A DNA stretch of 64,000 bases, taken from positions 186,001 to 250,000 of the forward strand of contig NZ_JAHVHT010000002.1 of NCBI RefSeq assembly GCF_019802125.1, given 5' to 3'. This DNA comes from Tateyamaria omphalii (lineage in GTDB: Bacteria > Pseudomonadota > Alphaproteobacteria > Rhodobacterales > Rhodobacteraceae). The notes under the pieces are model-generated. The model was given only the letters and a program-made list of their open reading frames with translations, ran no database searches and was not told where the DNA came from. The translations under genes and the position numbers were made by a program. Below, one piece after another: positions 26,813 through 35,228 of the stretch (the stretch's first letter is position 1; each line of letters opens with the position of its first letter).

Positions 26813-27376
26813 ATGCAGTATCAAATCAGTGGCAAACAGATCGATATCGGCGAAGCGCTGCAAACCCATGTTCGGGATGATTTGGGGGCAGTTGTGCAGA
26901 AATATGCCGAACGCCCGACCAACGCCCAGGTTGTTTTTTCCAAGTCAGCACATGAATTCGTCTGCGAAGCAACGGTGCACCTGTCTACTGGCCTGACCGC
27001 GCAGGCCAAGGCCCATGCCACTGAAATCTATGCCGCTTTTGACGGCTGTTCCGACAAGATGGAAAAGCAGTTGCGGCGCTACAAACGGCGTTTGAAGGAC
27101 CATCACAAGGAGCGCGCGCAGCCGGTTGAACTCTCTGGCGCGGCCTCTTATATCCTCGCCTCTGACGATGGCGCAGGCGACTCGGAGCCCGAGACCCTGC
27201 AGCCGATGATCGTGGCCGAGATGGAAACCAAGATCCCATCCCTCTCGGTCGGAGAAGCGGTCATGCAAATGGAATTGGCGGGCGCCCCTGTGCTGGTGTT
27301 CCGAAACGAAGGGAAAGACGGGCTGAACGTAGTCTACCGTCGCGATGACGGGAACATTGGCTGGATCGACCCGTAA
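26813..27376 (+). CDS. hpf: Ribosome hibernation promoting factor, long form
   Basis: A 187-residue long-form HPF. The N-terminal domain (1-105) matches the HPF/YfiA fold, beginning MQYQISGKQIDIGEALQTHV and ending in a basic helix KQLRRYKRRLKDHHKE. A linker leads to the C-terminal dimerisation domain (from about 135: VAEMETKIPSLSVGEAVMQM, ending in VVYRRDDGNIGWIDP). Long HPF both inactivates 70S ribosomes and pairs them into 100S particles. The ATG at 26813 follows GAAGGAGCAAG. The pairing with ptsN is a classic proteobacterial arrangement. Confidence 0.93.
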   Translation: MQYQISGKQIDIGEALQTHVRDDLGAVVQKYAERPTNAQVVFSKSAHEFVCEATVHLSTGLTAQAKAHATEIYAAFDGCSDKMEKQLRRYKRRLKDHHKERAQPVELSGAASYILASDDGAGDSEPETLQPMIVAEMETKIPSLSVGEAVMQMELAGAPVLVFRNEGKDGLNVVYRRDDGNIGWIDP

Positions 27377-27412
27377 GGGATCGGTGTCACGACGCACCGA
27401 CAAGCGAGCAGA

Positions 27413-27877
27413 ATGAATTTTGGGACCCTTTTGAAACCCGAGGCGGTCAAGGTTGTGACCTCCGCCTCGTCCAAGAAACGGCTTTTTCACGAGATCGGTG
27501 ATCTCGTGCAAGTGGCCTATGACCTCAACGCCGCGCTGGTGGTCGAATCGCTGATCGCGCGCGAGGCTTTGGGTCCCACGGGCGTGGGCCACGGCGTGGC
27601 CCTGCCCCACGCACGGATCGACGGTATCTCTGACGTGATGGGGGCTTTTGTTCTGCTCGACAAACCTATCGATTTTGATGCAGTCGACCGCCAGCCGGTC
27701 GACATCGCCTTTGCCCTGTTCGCGCCGGAAGAGGCTGGCGTCGAACACCTCAAAGCGCTCGCCCTTGTGTCACGCACTCTGCGTGATCCTGCCATTTGCG
27801 CCAAGCTGCGCGCCAATCCGGACGCCAGCACATTGTTTGCTATCCTGAACGAAGCAAAACCGGCCCAAGCCGCCTAA
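27413..27877 (+). CDS. ptsN: PTS EIIA-like nitrogen regulatory protein PtsN
   Basis: A 154-residue EIIA-Ntr protein with phosphorylatable His66 in GVGHGVALPHARID. It takes phosphate from the EI-Ntr/NPr chain and regulates targets such as potassium transport and stress responses rather than importing sugar. Length and fold match the family. It lies 36 nt after hpf. Its TAA overlaps the TAG of the convergent sulfotransferase gene within 4 nt (27874-27877), so there is no intergenic terminator. Confidence 0.93.
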   Translation: MNFGTLLKPEAVKVVTSASSKKRLFHEIGDLVQVAYDLNAALVVESLIAREALGPTGVGHGVALPHARIDGISDVMGAFVLLDKPIDFDAVDRQPVDIAFALFAPEEAGVEHLKALALVSRTLRDPAICAKLRANPDASTLFAILNEAKPAQAA

Positions 27878-29301
27878 ACCGGCGTCCAGTCCTTGAACCC
27901 GAACATCAGGTAGTCGCGTGCATAGACTGCGCGGCACAAATCCTCGATTTCCGGGTCGTACACGTCGATCAGCTGATATGGCGCGTCTGGTGCAGCAGCG
28001 CCAAGTTCCGGCACAGATGCCAGACCCACTGCCGCGCTGAGTTCCGCCAACTCGTGCGCCATGGTTTCAATGCGGATCAGCCGATCCGGCAACACAAACT
28101 CCGCAAAACCCTCGACCGTCTTCGCCTGGCTGGCCCAATCCGGGTCCACCCGAACCGCCGTTTGCCCGTTCAGATTGGCCTTGAGAAACTTGAGGAAGGC
28201 CGCAAAGGCGGTGCGGTGTGCCACCTTGTCGTAAGAGGCGTCGCCGGGATCGTCAGGCATTGCCATTTGATAGCGTTTGCCCAGGACGGTTCGAATCCCG
28301 CCGTAGCCGCCCTTTCCGGTGTTCAGGATACGATGGCAGAACACCGCGTGCGCGCGCGCCAAAGGATGCCTCAATACAGTGAAGCTCCGGTGTCCGGGAT
28401 GCGACCGCATCCAGTCACGCATTTCGTTCTGCGACAGCTTGGACGCGGGCTTTCCACCTTGGAGTTTGTCAATCGCCTGCATCCAGCGCAGCGCTTGATC
28501 TTCGGGCCAACCGCGGATCGGCAAATACATGAGCGGCGCAGATTGGCTGGCAAAATAGGTAGGAACGGCCGCCCCACGGCGCGGTTCGAAGTTGGGGGTG
28601 CGGGTGAGGTTGAAACGATCGAGACCCGACAACGCTTCGGTCATCTGGGCGGCATTGCTGACCTTGTCCGCCACGGCGCTGGGGTTCTGCACCTTCAGAC
28701 TTTTGTCCAGCGCCTCCAGCGCGCTGTCCACGCCAAGCCACTTGGCGAGACCATTCATCACGCTCAGGTTCTGCAAGTCTTCGTAGGCCACGTAGAATGC
28801 CGTCTGACCGGATGATTGCAAACGGTTCAGCAGCGTGACCTGAAAATCCTGTAGAGCACCAAGATGGGTGGCAAATTCGTCGGCATCAAATGTTGCTTTG
28901 CTGTCCTTGCGCGCCTTGGCGTCGGTGAGTTTCCATTGCCCTGTGGCCTGGGCAATCTTCCGGGACACATAACTGTCCACCGGGTTCCGGGTCAGTACGA
29001 TCTTGGCGCATTTTGGGTCATCGACAATCTTGTCGAAGATGCGTGGATCATGATCATGAAAATAGCGAAAACCACTCAGGTCCGGTGTTTTCTTGATCTC
29101 GCGCAACAGGGCTTTCGGGTTTTCCTCGCGGGTGGCCAAAGTGACGCCCAAAATGTTGTCGTTGTTGGGGTAACCAATAAAAAACGGGTTGAACGCCTCC
29201 CCGTGGCACGAGATGCCTTCAAAAGCGTTCAAGTTGGTCTCGAGAAAATTGGATCCCGTACGCATCTCTGCGAACACAACGAAGTAATCAAAATTAGCCA
29301 T
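27874..29301 (-). CDS. PAPS-dependent sulfotransferase with a second sulfotransferase-like region
   Basis: A 475-residue protein. The N-terminal half resembles the NodH/Stf0 group. A 5'-phosphosulfate loop AEMRTGSNFLETNLN is at residues 11-25 and a 3'-phosphate motif IVLTRNPVDSYVSRK at 101-115. The C-terminal half has a second 3'-phosphate-like motif FTVLRHPLARAHAVF (307-321), as in Sulfotransfer_2 proteins, but no clear second 5' loop. It would sulfate a carbohydrate of the cell envelope. It is the last gene of a glycosyltransferase cluster that also includes cysQ, which recycles the PAP by-product. The acceptor is unknown. Confidence 0.82.
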   Translation of the reverse strand: MANFDYFVVFAEMRTGSNFLETNLNAFEGISCHGEAFNPFFIGYPNNDNILGVTLATREENPKALLREIKKTPDLSGFRYFHDHDPRIFDKIVDDPKCAKIVLTRNPVDSYVSRKIAQATGQWKLTDAKARKDSKATFDADEFATHLGALQDFQVTLLNRLQSSGQTAFYVAYEDLQNLSVMNGLAKWLGVDSALEALDKSLKVQNPSAVADKVSNAAQMTEALSGLDRFNLTRTPNFEPRRGAAVPTYFASQSAPLMYLPIRGWPEDQALRWMQAIDKLQGGKPASKLSQNEMRDWMRSHPGHRSFTVLRHPLARAHAVFCHRILNTGKGGYGGIRTVLGKRYQMAMPDDPGDASYDKVAHRTAFAAFLKFLKANLNGQTAVRVDPDWASQAKTVEGFAEFVLPDRLIRIETMAHELAELSAAVGLASVPELGAAAPDAPYQLIDVYDPEIEDLCRAVYARDYLMFGFKDWTPV

Positions 29302-29307
29302 GTCGGG

Positions 29308-31005
29308 TTAACGCACCAAATAGGGTTTGCGTGGGGGATCCTGGGCGGCTTTGGGACCAAGCGCGACCGGAAAGTCGCCCATGAGATACGGGTGCATGCC
29401 CTGGTTCTTCAAATTCTGCAGGAACTGACCGAAACCGGTCAAGTTGGCGAGCTTCGGAACCTCGGACAAGCGGCGGGCGTGGGTCAGGCCGATCTCATCC
29501 AGAATGCCTTGCAACGGTTCCATCGGTGCCTCCACGAACTCTGCCATGGTCCAGATCCTGATCCGCGCCTTGGCATAGGGTGAGCGCAGCACATCCAGAT
29601 GATCGCTTTCGATTTTCTGCAGGCGCGCAGCTTCTTTCCGGATGTCCATGAAGTTCAGATTGGAGCGGAACAACGGAACCGACCAAGCGCCCGAGATCAC
29701 CGATATCTGGGCGTTTGGGTCCTTGGCCACCTTCCAGTTGATGTCCTGATTGTCATTGGGCCCAAACTGGAAGCATTGCCGCTCGCCTCGTGTGTTCCAG
29801 ATCAGGTTGGTGAGAAACGCACTGGCGTTGTAGTCCCGCGCCTTGGCGCTGTTGCTGAGCGCCCCGTTCAGGGTCGTCTGCCCCTCGGCAAACTCAACCC
29901 GATCAGAATGGAACAGGTGCCCATGCACTCGCGCACCGGTCGCCTTGGCCAGCCAAGGTTCGAAGTTTTCGAAGATTTCGGTAAAGCCCTGAAACACGGA
30001 GTACGGCGCCGCGGTCATCCCGTTCTCCCAGTCCTCGTTCGGGAAACGGCTTTGCATGTAAAGACCCGGCCGCCCGCGCGTTCTACGTTCCACGGCCTTG
30101 GCAAAGATGCGGTCAATCTTGCCCGGGTTCGGCTCTGTCCGCTTCATCGCGCCAGCCGGATCGGTCAGGAAAGCATCATACAACCGGTTGGCATGAGGCC
30201 AGATCTTGCGCGCGACGAAACAGTCCGACCGGCGAAGAAGCTGCAAGTGATCGTCGTAGAAGATATGGGGTTTGCCCTGGAAGTCGAACTTGGACAGGGT
30301 CAGCGATCGGCTCTCGATTTCGATTGCGTATTGCCGGGCGAGGGTCTGGTAATAGCTTTCGTCGGGGATCCACACCTGTTTGAAATAGGCGTCGTATTCC
30401 TTGCGATCCGGACCCTGCAGGATAGCAGACAGGGTTTGGCGCGTCAGGCACCACCACTGGCTGCCCATGTGCGGCACAAGACCCGCCGGTATCTTGCGCT
30501 TCATGCCAAGTCGCCGTTGCAAATCGACATATTTGTCGAACAAAAGCCGTTGCCGTTTCCATGAAAACGGAAAGCGCAGGGTGAAGCGTTCGTGATCCAG
30601 CCCGCCAACGGTCCACGGCACGTCCGCCGTGGTGGCACTTTCGATGAAGTCGGTCCTTGGACGATCCGCGAGATAGTCCACCAGTTCGTCAACCGGTCGC
30701 AAAGGCAAACACGAGCCAGACGCGAGGTAGACATGACGGACATCCGAAAACTCGGTCAGCATCATCTCGGACGCCGCCTGGCTGGCAGCAACGATTCCCC
30801 AAGTGCCCCACTCACATCGGAACCGTTTGGAGAACCTGATGATCGGGACGTCAGACAGGGCCTGGGCAAACGCATTGTAGGTCCGCTTCGGCACATTCAC
30901 ATCGACATGTATGACAACCGGACAGCCACCCGCCGCCCAGAACCGCGCGGCCTGTTCGGCGCGGTCGAGGGCCGTGTGAACCAGCATGACGATGCCGACA
31001 CTCAT
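29308..31005 (-). CDS. Branching-type beta-1,6-N-acetylglucosaminyltransferase-like protein
   Basis: A 565-residue protein. The first 290 residues resemble the GT14 core-2/I-branching family: GIVMLVHTALDRAEQAARFW at the start, HVYLASGSCLPLRPVDEL, and SQWWCLTRQTL with PDESYYQTLA (acidic catalytic region). The remaining 270 residues form a second domain that resembles the DUF5927-type extension seen in Rhodobacterales homologues. No membrane segment is seen, so it acts on the cytoplasmic face. Its start overlaps the upstream glycosyltransferase stop (ATGA). It probably builds a branched surface polysaccharide; donor and acceptor are inferred from family only. Confidence 0.8.
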   Translation of the reverse strand: MSVGIVMLVHTALDRAEQAARFWAAGGCPVVIHVDVNVPKRTYNAFAQALSDVPIIRFSKRFRCEWGTWGIVAASQAASEMMLTEFSDVRHVYLASGSCLPLRPVDELVDYLADRPRTDFIESATTADVPWTVGGLDHERFTLRFPFSWKRQRLLFDKYVDLQRRLGMKRKIPAGLVPHMGSQWWCLTRQTLSAILQGPDRKEYDAYFKQVWIPDESYYQTLARQYAIEIESRSLTLSKFDFQGKPHIFYDDHLQLLRRSDCFVARKIWPHANRLYDAFLTDPAGAMKRTEPNPGKIDRIFAKAVERRTRGRPGLYMQSRFPNEDWENGMTAAPYSVFQGFTEIFENFEPWLAKATGARVHGHLFHSDRVEFAEGQTTLNGALSNSAKARDYNASAFLTNLIWNTRGERQCFQFGPNDNQDINWKVAKDPNAQISVISGAWSVPLFRSNLNFMDIRKEAARLQKIESDHLDVLRSPYAKARIRIWTMAEFVEAPMEPLQGILDEIGLTHARRLSEVPKLANLTGFGQFLQNLKNQGMHPYLMGDFPVALGPKAAQDPPRKPYLVR

Positions 31006-32012
31006 GCCCAGTTCCCCTTGGACATGAGGCCGAGAATCTCAAGTTGGCGCCAGTTGATGTATTTCTCGGACCATTTGCACCACAGGTCAGGGTCATCGCG
31101 CATGGTCGCGGCATAGGCCTTGTATTCGACCGACGCAGCATAGTGCTGTTTGCGATCCAGCTCTTCTGCCGCCTTGGCCGTGAACGTGTCAAGAAACTTG
31201 GCATGCAGCAAAACGCCCGATGCCTTTTCACCGCCCCACTCGTCAAAGACCTGGTTCAATCCGCGCGGCAGAAGCATGTGGGTCGAACTGGCATAAGCAT
31301 AGCGCCGGTCCCATTTGACCAACGGTATCTTGTTCAGTGCCGGTGCACGCGCGGGTTCGTCCGGGAAAAAGACGCGGGCGCGTGGCCCGCCCTGAATCCA
31401 CAGGTTGCCCAGCGCATGATTCTTGGAAAACGTGTAGTTGCCGCTGTCGAACCAACTTGCGATCTCTATCGGATTCTGGCCTGCGGAATACGGTTGCTCG
31501 TCCAGCCGCCCCTTCGGGTACATGTCGAGCAGCATGGCCGAGAAGGACTTGATAGACGAAGCATCCAGCCAGTCCGTCAGCGCGCGAAGAGGCCTCGTAT
31601 CACAGAACGGATAGACCAGAAACTCGTCCGGATCCACAACCAGTGTCCAATGCCCGTGCCCGTACTTCATCTGCAACCAGTTCAGCCAGTCGACACCAAA
31701 TCGCGATCGCTTGTAGCTCGCTTTGGTGGACCAAACGGACACATCCGGTTGCTGTGCCAGATAGTCCAGCGATCCGTCCGTACTGTCATTGTCCACGATC
31801 AGGAAATGATTGATCCCCATCTCGCGATAGTAGTTCAGGAAGTACGGAAGACGGATTGCCTCGTTCCGTTGGGTGGAAAAGCACAGCAAGTCCGAGGGAC
31901 GGATTTGATCGGTGCGGTTGACGATGCGCGACAATTCACGACGCTTCCGAAATGCCCGGATACGCCACCGCTTGCGCTGAAGCCTCAGCCTATATGACTG
32001 CCAAGCGCCCAA
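31002..32012 (-). CDS. Glycosyltransferase family 2-type protein
   Basis: A 336-residue protein with a basic N-terminus. The GT-A-like core contains CFSTQRNEAIRLPYFLNYYR, FLIVDNDSTDGSLDYL and a DxD-like motif in VVDPDEFLVYP. This pattern matches the Glyco_tranf_2_4 group, common in LPS and exopolysaccharide loci. No transmembrane helices are seen. It is followed by the branching transferase with a 4-nt overlap and preceded by the GT4 gene after 48 nt. The sugar is not predictable. Confidence 0.85.
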   Translation of the reverse strand: MGAWQSYRLRLQRKRWRIRAFRKRRELSRIVNRTDQIRPSDLLCFSTQRNEAIRLPYFLNYYREMGINHFLIVDNDSTDGSLDYLAQQPDVSVWSTKASYKRSRFGVDWLNWLQMKYGHGHWTLVVDPDEFLVYPFCDTRPLRALTDWLDASSIKSFSAMLLDMYPKGRLDEQPYSAGQNPIEIASWFDSGNYTFSKNHALGNLWIQGGPRARVFFPDEPARAPALNKIPLVKWDRRYAYASSTHMLLPRGLNQVFDEWGGEKASGVLLHAKFLDTFTAKAAEELDRKQHYAASVEYKAYAATMRDDPDLWCKWSEKYINWRQLEILGLMSKGNWA

Positions 32013-32060
32013 ATTGCCCCGTCCTCTGCCAGCCGACGTCTCCGGCCTTGTCCGCGCCTA

Positions 32061-33191
32061 TCAGGTCAACCTTAACACAGTCTTGAAATGCGACCCCCAA
32101 CTCGGCAGTTCAAACTGGTGTTCCTGTTGCGTGCGTTGCCCGGCCTCCGCCAGCGTGTTGATTGCCTTTATCCACAGATAACGATCTGAAACGCTTGCGT
32201 AAATGGGTATGTCACCCAGGAACTCGGCATAGACATCAAGTGTGTTCACAACGACAGGAATGCCAAGTGCGGTTGCCTCGACCGCGGGCAGGCCAAACCC
32301 TTCGGCGTGGGAGGGGAGCAAGACACCTGCCGCCCCGCCCACCAATGAGGCGAGCGCACCGTCACTCAGCCCCGCCACTTCTCTGATCCGGTCATCGGGG
32401 TTCAGCGCATCAAGGCGGGCAAAAACGGCTTCGTTGTTCCATCCGCGGTTGCCAGCGATGACCAGTGTAGGCGCATCCGCACCCATTTCATCCCACAGAT
32501 CGAGCAGAAAGGCGTGGTTTTTGCGCGGCTCGATGGTGCCGGGCGTGACAAAGTACGGGACCGCCGGTGGTAGGTCACGCGGCAGGTCATCAGGCCGCGG
32601 CGTTGCAACATCTGTTCCCAGATGCGCAACAATCGACGGAGGTGTCCGCCCTGTCATCTGCACTTCGGCACGCATCTTCGTATCTTCGGAATTGTAGATG
32701 ACAAGATCAGCTTGTGCGGCCACGCGGTCAATCATCGCTCGAAATGGCGCGACCGATCCTTCGCGTTGATAGTGTGGAAATTCCAGCGGGATGACATCGT
32801 GGATGAAAACGGCGACGGAAATGTCGGCCCCGTTCATGGCACGCAACACACGGTCCGTCACGTTCGAATGGCCGGTGTTCAGGTAAGCGGTTCCAGCCGG
32901 CAGATGATCGCGCAACATGCGTGGCAAGGCAAAAGGCAGTCCACGCGATATCGCGGCACGCCGGATATGGTGCCACGCTTTGGATATCTGCTGTGCGTCA
33001 ACGGCACCGGACAGGATCGGCGTCGCAGCAGCGACGCCCTCCGGACCGAGCAAAATGTATCCGAACCGAGAGCGGATCAGGCCGAATACAGGCTCCGGTG
33101 CATCCTGAAGTGCGCGGAGATAGGCCAGTTCGACGCGGTCCACCCCGGTCAGAACCCGTCCGACCCGTCGCATGAGCCGGGTCAGGTCCAA
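32061..33191 (-). CDS. Glycosyltransferase family 4 protein, unusual start
   Basis: A GT-B retaining glycosyltransferase of about 376 residues. The C-terminal donor domain shows TPGTIEPRKNHAFLLDLWD, VIAGNRGWNNE and the E-x7-E-like site PSHAEGFGLPAVEATALG. The N-terminal TGVDRVELAYLRAL is typical of an alphaproteobacterial subgroup. In that subgroup the conserved block starts ARLLDLTRL, and here it begins right after the in-frame galE stop TAA with no ATG or GTG between. The listed start is TTG at 33191; CTG at 33194 or ATG at 33173 are alternatives. No ribosome site precedes any of them. Confidence 0.82.
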   Translation of the reverse strand: MDLTRLMRRVGRVLTGVDRVELAYLRALQDAPEPVFGLIRSRFGYILLGPEGVAAATPILSGAVDAQQISKAWHHIRRAAISRGLPFALPRMLRDHLPAGTAYLNTGHSNVTDRVLRAMNGADISVAVFIHDVIPLEFPHYQREGSVAPFRAMIDRVAAQADLVIYNSEDTKMRAEVQMTGRTPPSIVAHLGTDVATPRPDDLPRDLPPAVPYFVTPGTIEPRKNHAFLLDLWDEMGADAPTLVIAGNRGWNNEAVFARLDALNPDDRIREVAGLSDGALASLVGGAAGVLLPSHAEGFGLPAVEATALGIPVVVNTLDVYAEFLGDIPIYASVSDRYLWIKAINTLAEAGQRTQQEHQFELPSWGSHFKTVLRLT

Positions 33192-33210
33192 CAGGCGGGC
33201 GCTGGGGGGG

Positions 33211-34194
33211 TTATGCGTCGTAGTGCCCAGTTTGGTGCCATCTCCAGGCGTCTTTGATCATGGTTTCCAGCGTCGACCGGGTCGGCGTCCAGCCCAACTC
33301 TGCCTCGGCTCGCGTTGATCCGGATACCAGCTTCGTACAATCTCCGGGCCGCCGGTCCCCGTCAACATAGGGCACACTTTGATTGGTGACGGCACGTGAA
33401 TGATCAATCACCTCGCGCACGGAAAAGCCGCTGCCCGTGCCCAGGTTGAACACCCGACTGCCCTTGCCAGCCTGCAACCACTTGAGACCCAGGACATGGG
33501 CATCCACCAGATCGCACACATGCACGTAATCGCGTATGCAGGTCCCGTCCGGCGTGTCGTAGTCGGTACCGTAGACCGTCAACGCATCGCGCTTGCCTGC
33601 AATTGCATCCAGCATAAGCGGGACGAGATGCGTTTCAGGCTGGTGGAATTCACCAACCTCACCCGCAGGATCGGCGCCAGCCACATTGAAATAGCGAAAG
33701 ATCACATGGCGCAGACCATATGCGGCCTCGAAGTCACGCAGGATGTCCTCGATCGCGCGCTTGGATGCACCATAGGCATTGATCGGGTGCTGCGCGCTGT
33801 TCTCATCCAAGACGACATTGTCCTGGTCGCCGTAGGTGGCGCAGGTCGACGAAAACACGAAATCAAGGCAACCAGCCGCAACAGCGGCTTCGATCAAGGT
33901 CAGCGACCCAAGCACGTTGTTGCGCCAATATCGGCCAGGGTCCTGCATGCTCTCACCCACCTGGCTGAGCGCGGCAAAATGCATGACGGCGACGGGCGCG
34001 TATTCGGCAAAAGCAGCATCAAGTGCCGCACGATCCATCAGATCGCCCTGAACGAATGGCCCGAACTTGACGGCATCGCGCCATCCCGTTTCCAGGTTGT
34101 CGTAGGTGACCGGCACAAGACCTGCATCCCGCAGAGCCTTGCAGGCATGAGAGCCGATATACCCGGCTCCGCCCGTGACGAGCACATTCGCCAT
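33211..34194 (-). CDS. galE: UDP-glucose 4-epimerase
   Basis: A 327-residue extended SDR. The NAD motif GGAGYIGSH is at residues 8-16, the catalytic Tyr/Lys in AYGASKRAIED, and the Ser/Thr site in SSTCATYG. The substrate segment RYFNVAGADP and the CIRDYVHVCDLVDAHV motif are classic for GalE. It interconverts UDP-glucose and UDP-galactose (or the GlcNAc forms) for the adjacent transferases. It begins 14 nt after galU, which makes its substrate. Its stop is followed in the same frame by the GT4 coding region. Confidence 0.95.
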   Translation of the reverse strand: MANVLVTGGAGYIGSHACKALRDAGLVPVTYDNLETGWRDAVKFGPFVQGDLMDRAALDAAFAEYAPVAVMHFAALSQVGESMQDPGRYWRNNVLGSLTLIEAAVAAGCLDFVFSSTCATYGDQDNVVLDENSAQHPINAYGASKRAIEDILRDFEAAYGLRHVIFRYFNVAGADPAGEVGEFHQPETHLVPLMLDAIAGKRDALTVYGTDYDTPDGTCIRDYVHVCDLVDAHVLGLKWLQAGKGSRVFNLGTGSGFSVREVIDHSRAVTNQSVPYVDGDRRPGDCTKLVSGSTRAEAELGWTPTRSTLETMIKDAWRWHQTGHYDA

Positions 34195-34208
34195 AGTGCA
34201 GTCCTGTC

Positions 34209-35102
34209 TTACTCGGCAGCCTTGTCCATCTGGACAACATCGCGAATGTAGCCCAGCAAGTCATCCCTCAATTCATCGCGCGCAAGACCAAAGGCCACCG
34301 TCGCCTGCAGGAAACCGGACTTGGAACCGCAATCGAACCGCTGACCACGGAACCGGAAACCGTAAACGCCGTCCTCGCCGCCGATCTCGTTGGCAATTGC
34401 ATCGGTAAGTTGAATCTCGCCACCCGCGCCGGATTTCATCTGGTTCAGGGACCGCAGCACCTTGGTTGTCAGGATGTAGCGGCCGATCACTGCCAGGTTG
34501 GATGGCGCTTCGCCCTGTGCAGGCTTTTCGACCATGCCTTTGGCTTCCACCAACTGGCCCATATCTTCCTTGATATCGAGTACACCGTAGGACGACGCCC
34601 GTTCTGGCGGGACTTCCATCGCGGCAACGACGTTACCGCCGGTTTCATTGTAGGCTTCGACCATCTGCTGCAGGCAGGGCGTATCTGCCGCAATGACATC
34701 GTCGGGCAGGATGACCGCAAAGGGTTCGTTCCCGATCAGACGACGGGCACACCAGACAGCGTGACCCAGACCAAGCGCCTTGTGCTGGCGGATATACGCG
34801 ATGGCACCGCTTTCCATGTTGGTGCCCTTGAGGATTTCAAGAAGGTCGTCCTTGCCCTTTTTCCGCAGCTCCTGCTCCAGGGTTGGCGAGTGATCGAAAT
34901 AGTCTTCAAGCGCGCCCTTGCCCCGAGACGTTACGAAGATGAACTCCTTGATGCCGGCCGCGCGCGCTTCGTCGATCGCGTATTGGATCAGCGGACGATC
35001 AACGAGCGTCATGATCTCCTTTGGCACCGATTTGGTCGCGGGCAAGAACCGCGTTCCCAGACCCGCCACTGGAAAGATCGCCTTGGTCACCTTTTTTCGC
35101 AT
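34209..35102 (-). CDS. galU: UTP-glucose-1-phosphate uridylyltransferase
   Basis: A 297-residue nucleotidyltransferase that makes UDP-glucose from UTP and glucose 1-phosphate. The activation loop AIFPVAGLGTRFLPATKSVPKE is near the N-terminus (20-residue core AIFPVAGLGTRFLPATKSVP), with FAVILPDDVI, VEKPAQGEAPSNLAVIGRYI and the ending DCGSKSGFL. The start at 35102 is chosen because AGAGG lies 7 nt upstream; the ATG at 35108 would touch the ribosome site. The product feeds galE and the polysaccharide enzymes. Confidence 0.95.
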   Translation of the reverse strand: MRKKVTKAIFPVAGLGTRFLPATKSVPKEIMTLVDRPLIQYAIDEARAAGIKEFIFVTSRGKGALEDYFDHSPTLEQELRKKGKDDLLEILKGTNMESGAIAYIRQHKALGLGHAVWCARRLIGNEPFAVILPDDVIAADTPCLQQMVEAYNETGGNVVAAMEVPPERASSYGVLDIKEDMGQLVEAKGMVEKPAQGEAPSNLAVIGRYILTTKVLRSLNQMKSGAGGEIQLTDAIANEIGGEDGVYGFRFRGQRFDCGSKSGFLQATVAFGLARDELRDDLLGYIRDVVQMDKAAE

Positions 35103-35228
35103 AATCATCCTCTGAATAAAATTACTGCCGGGTTGCACGGTTCATACTACTAAACCGCGTTCGTAGAATGTCCAATTTCGACGGACCCGTCGGCATCTGA
35201 CAAGTGTTGCCTAGACGCGCCAAACACA

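Noticed and set aside
33211..34194. Possible galE pseudogene because of the in-frame continuation into GT4
   Set aside because: GalE ends at its normal length and all catalytic residues are present, so the TAA is a true galE stop.
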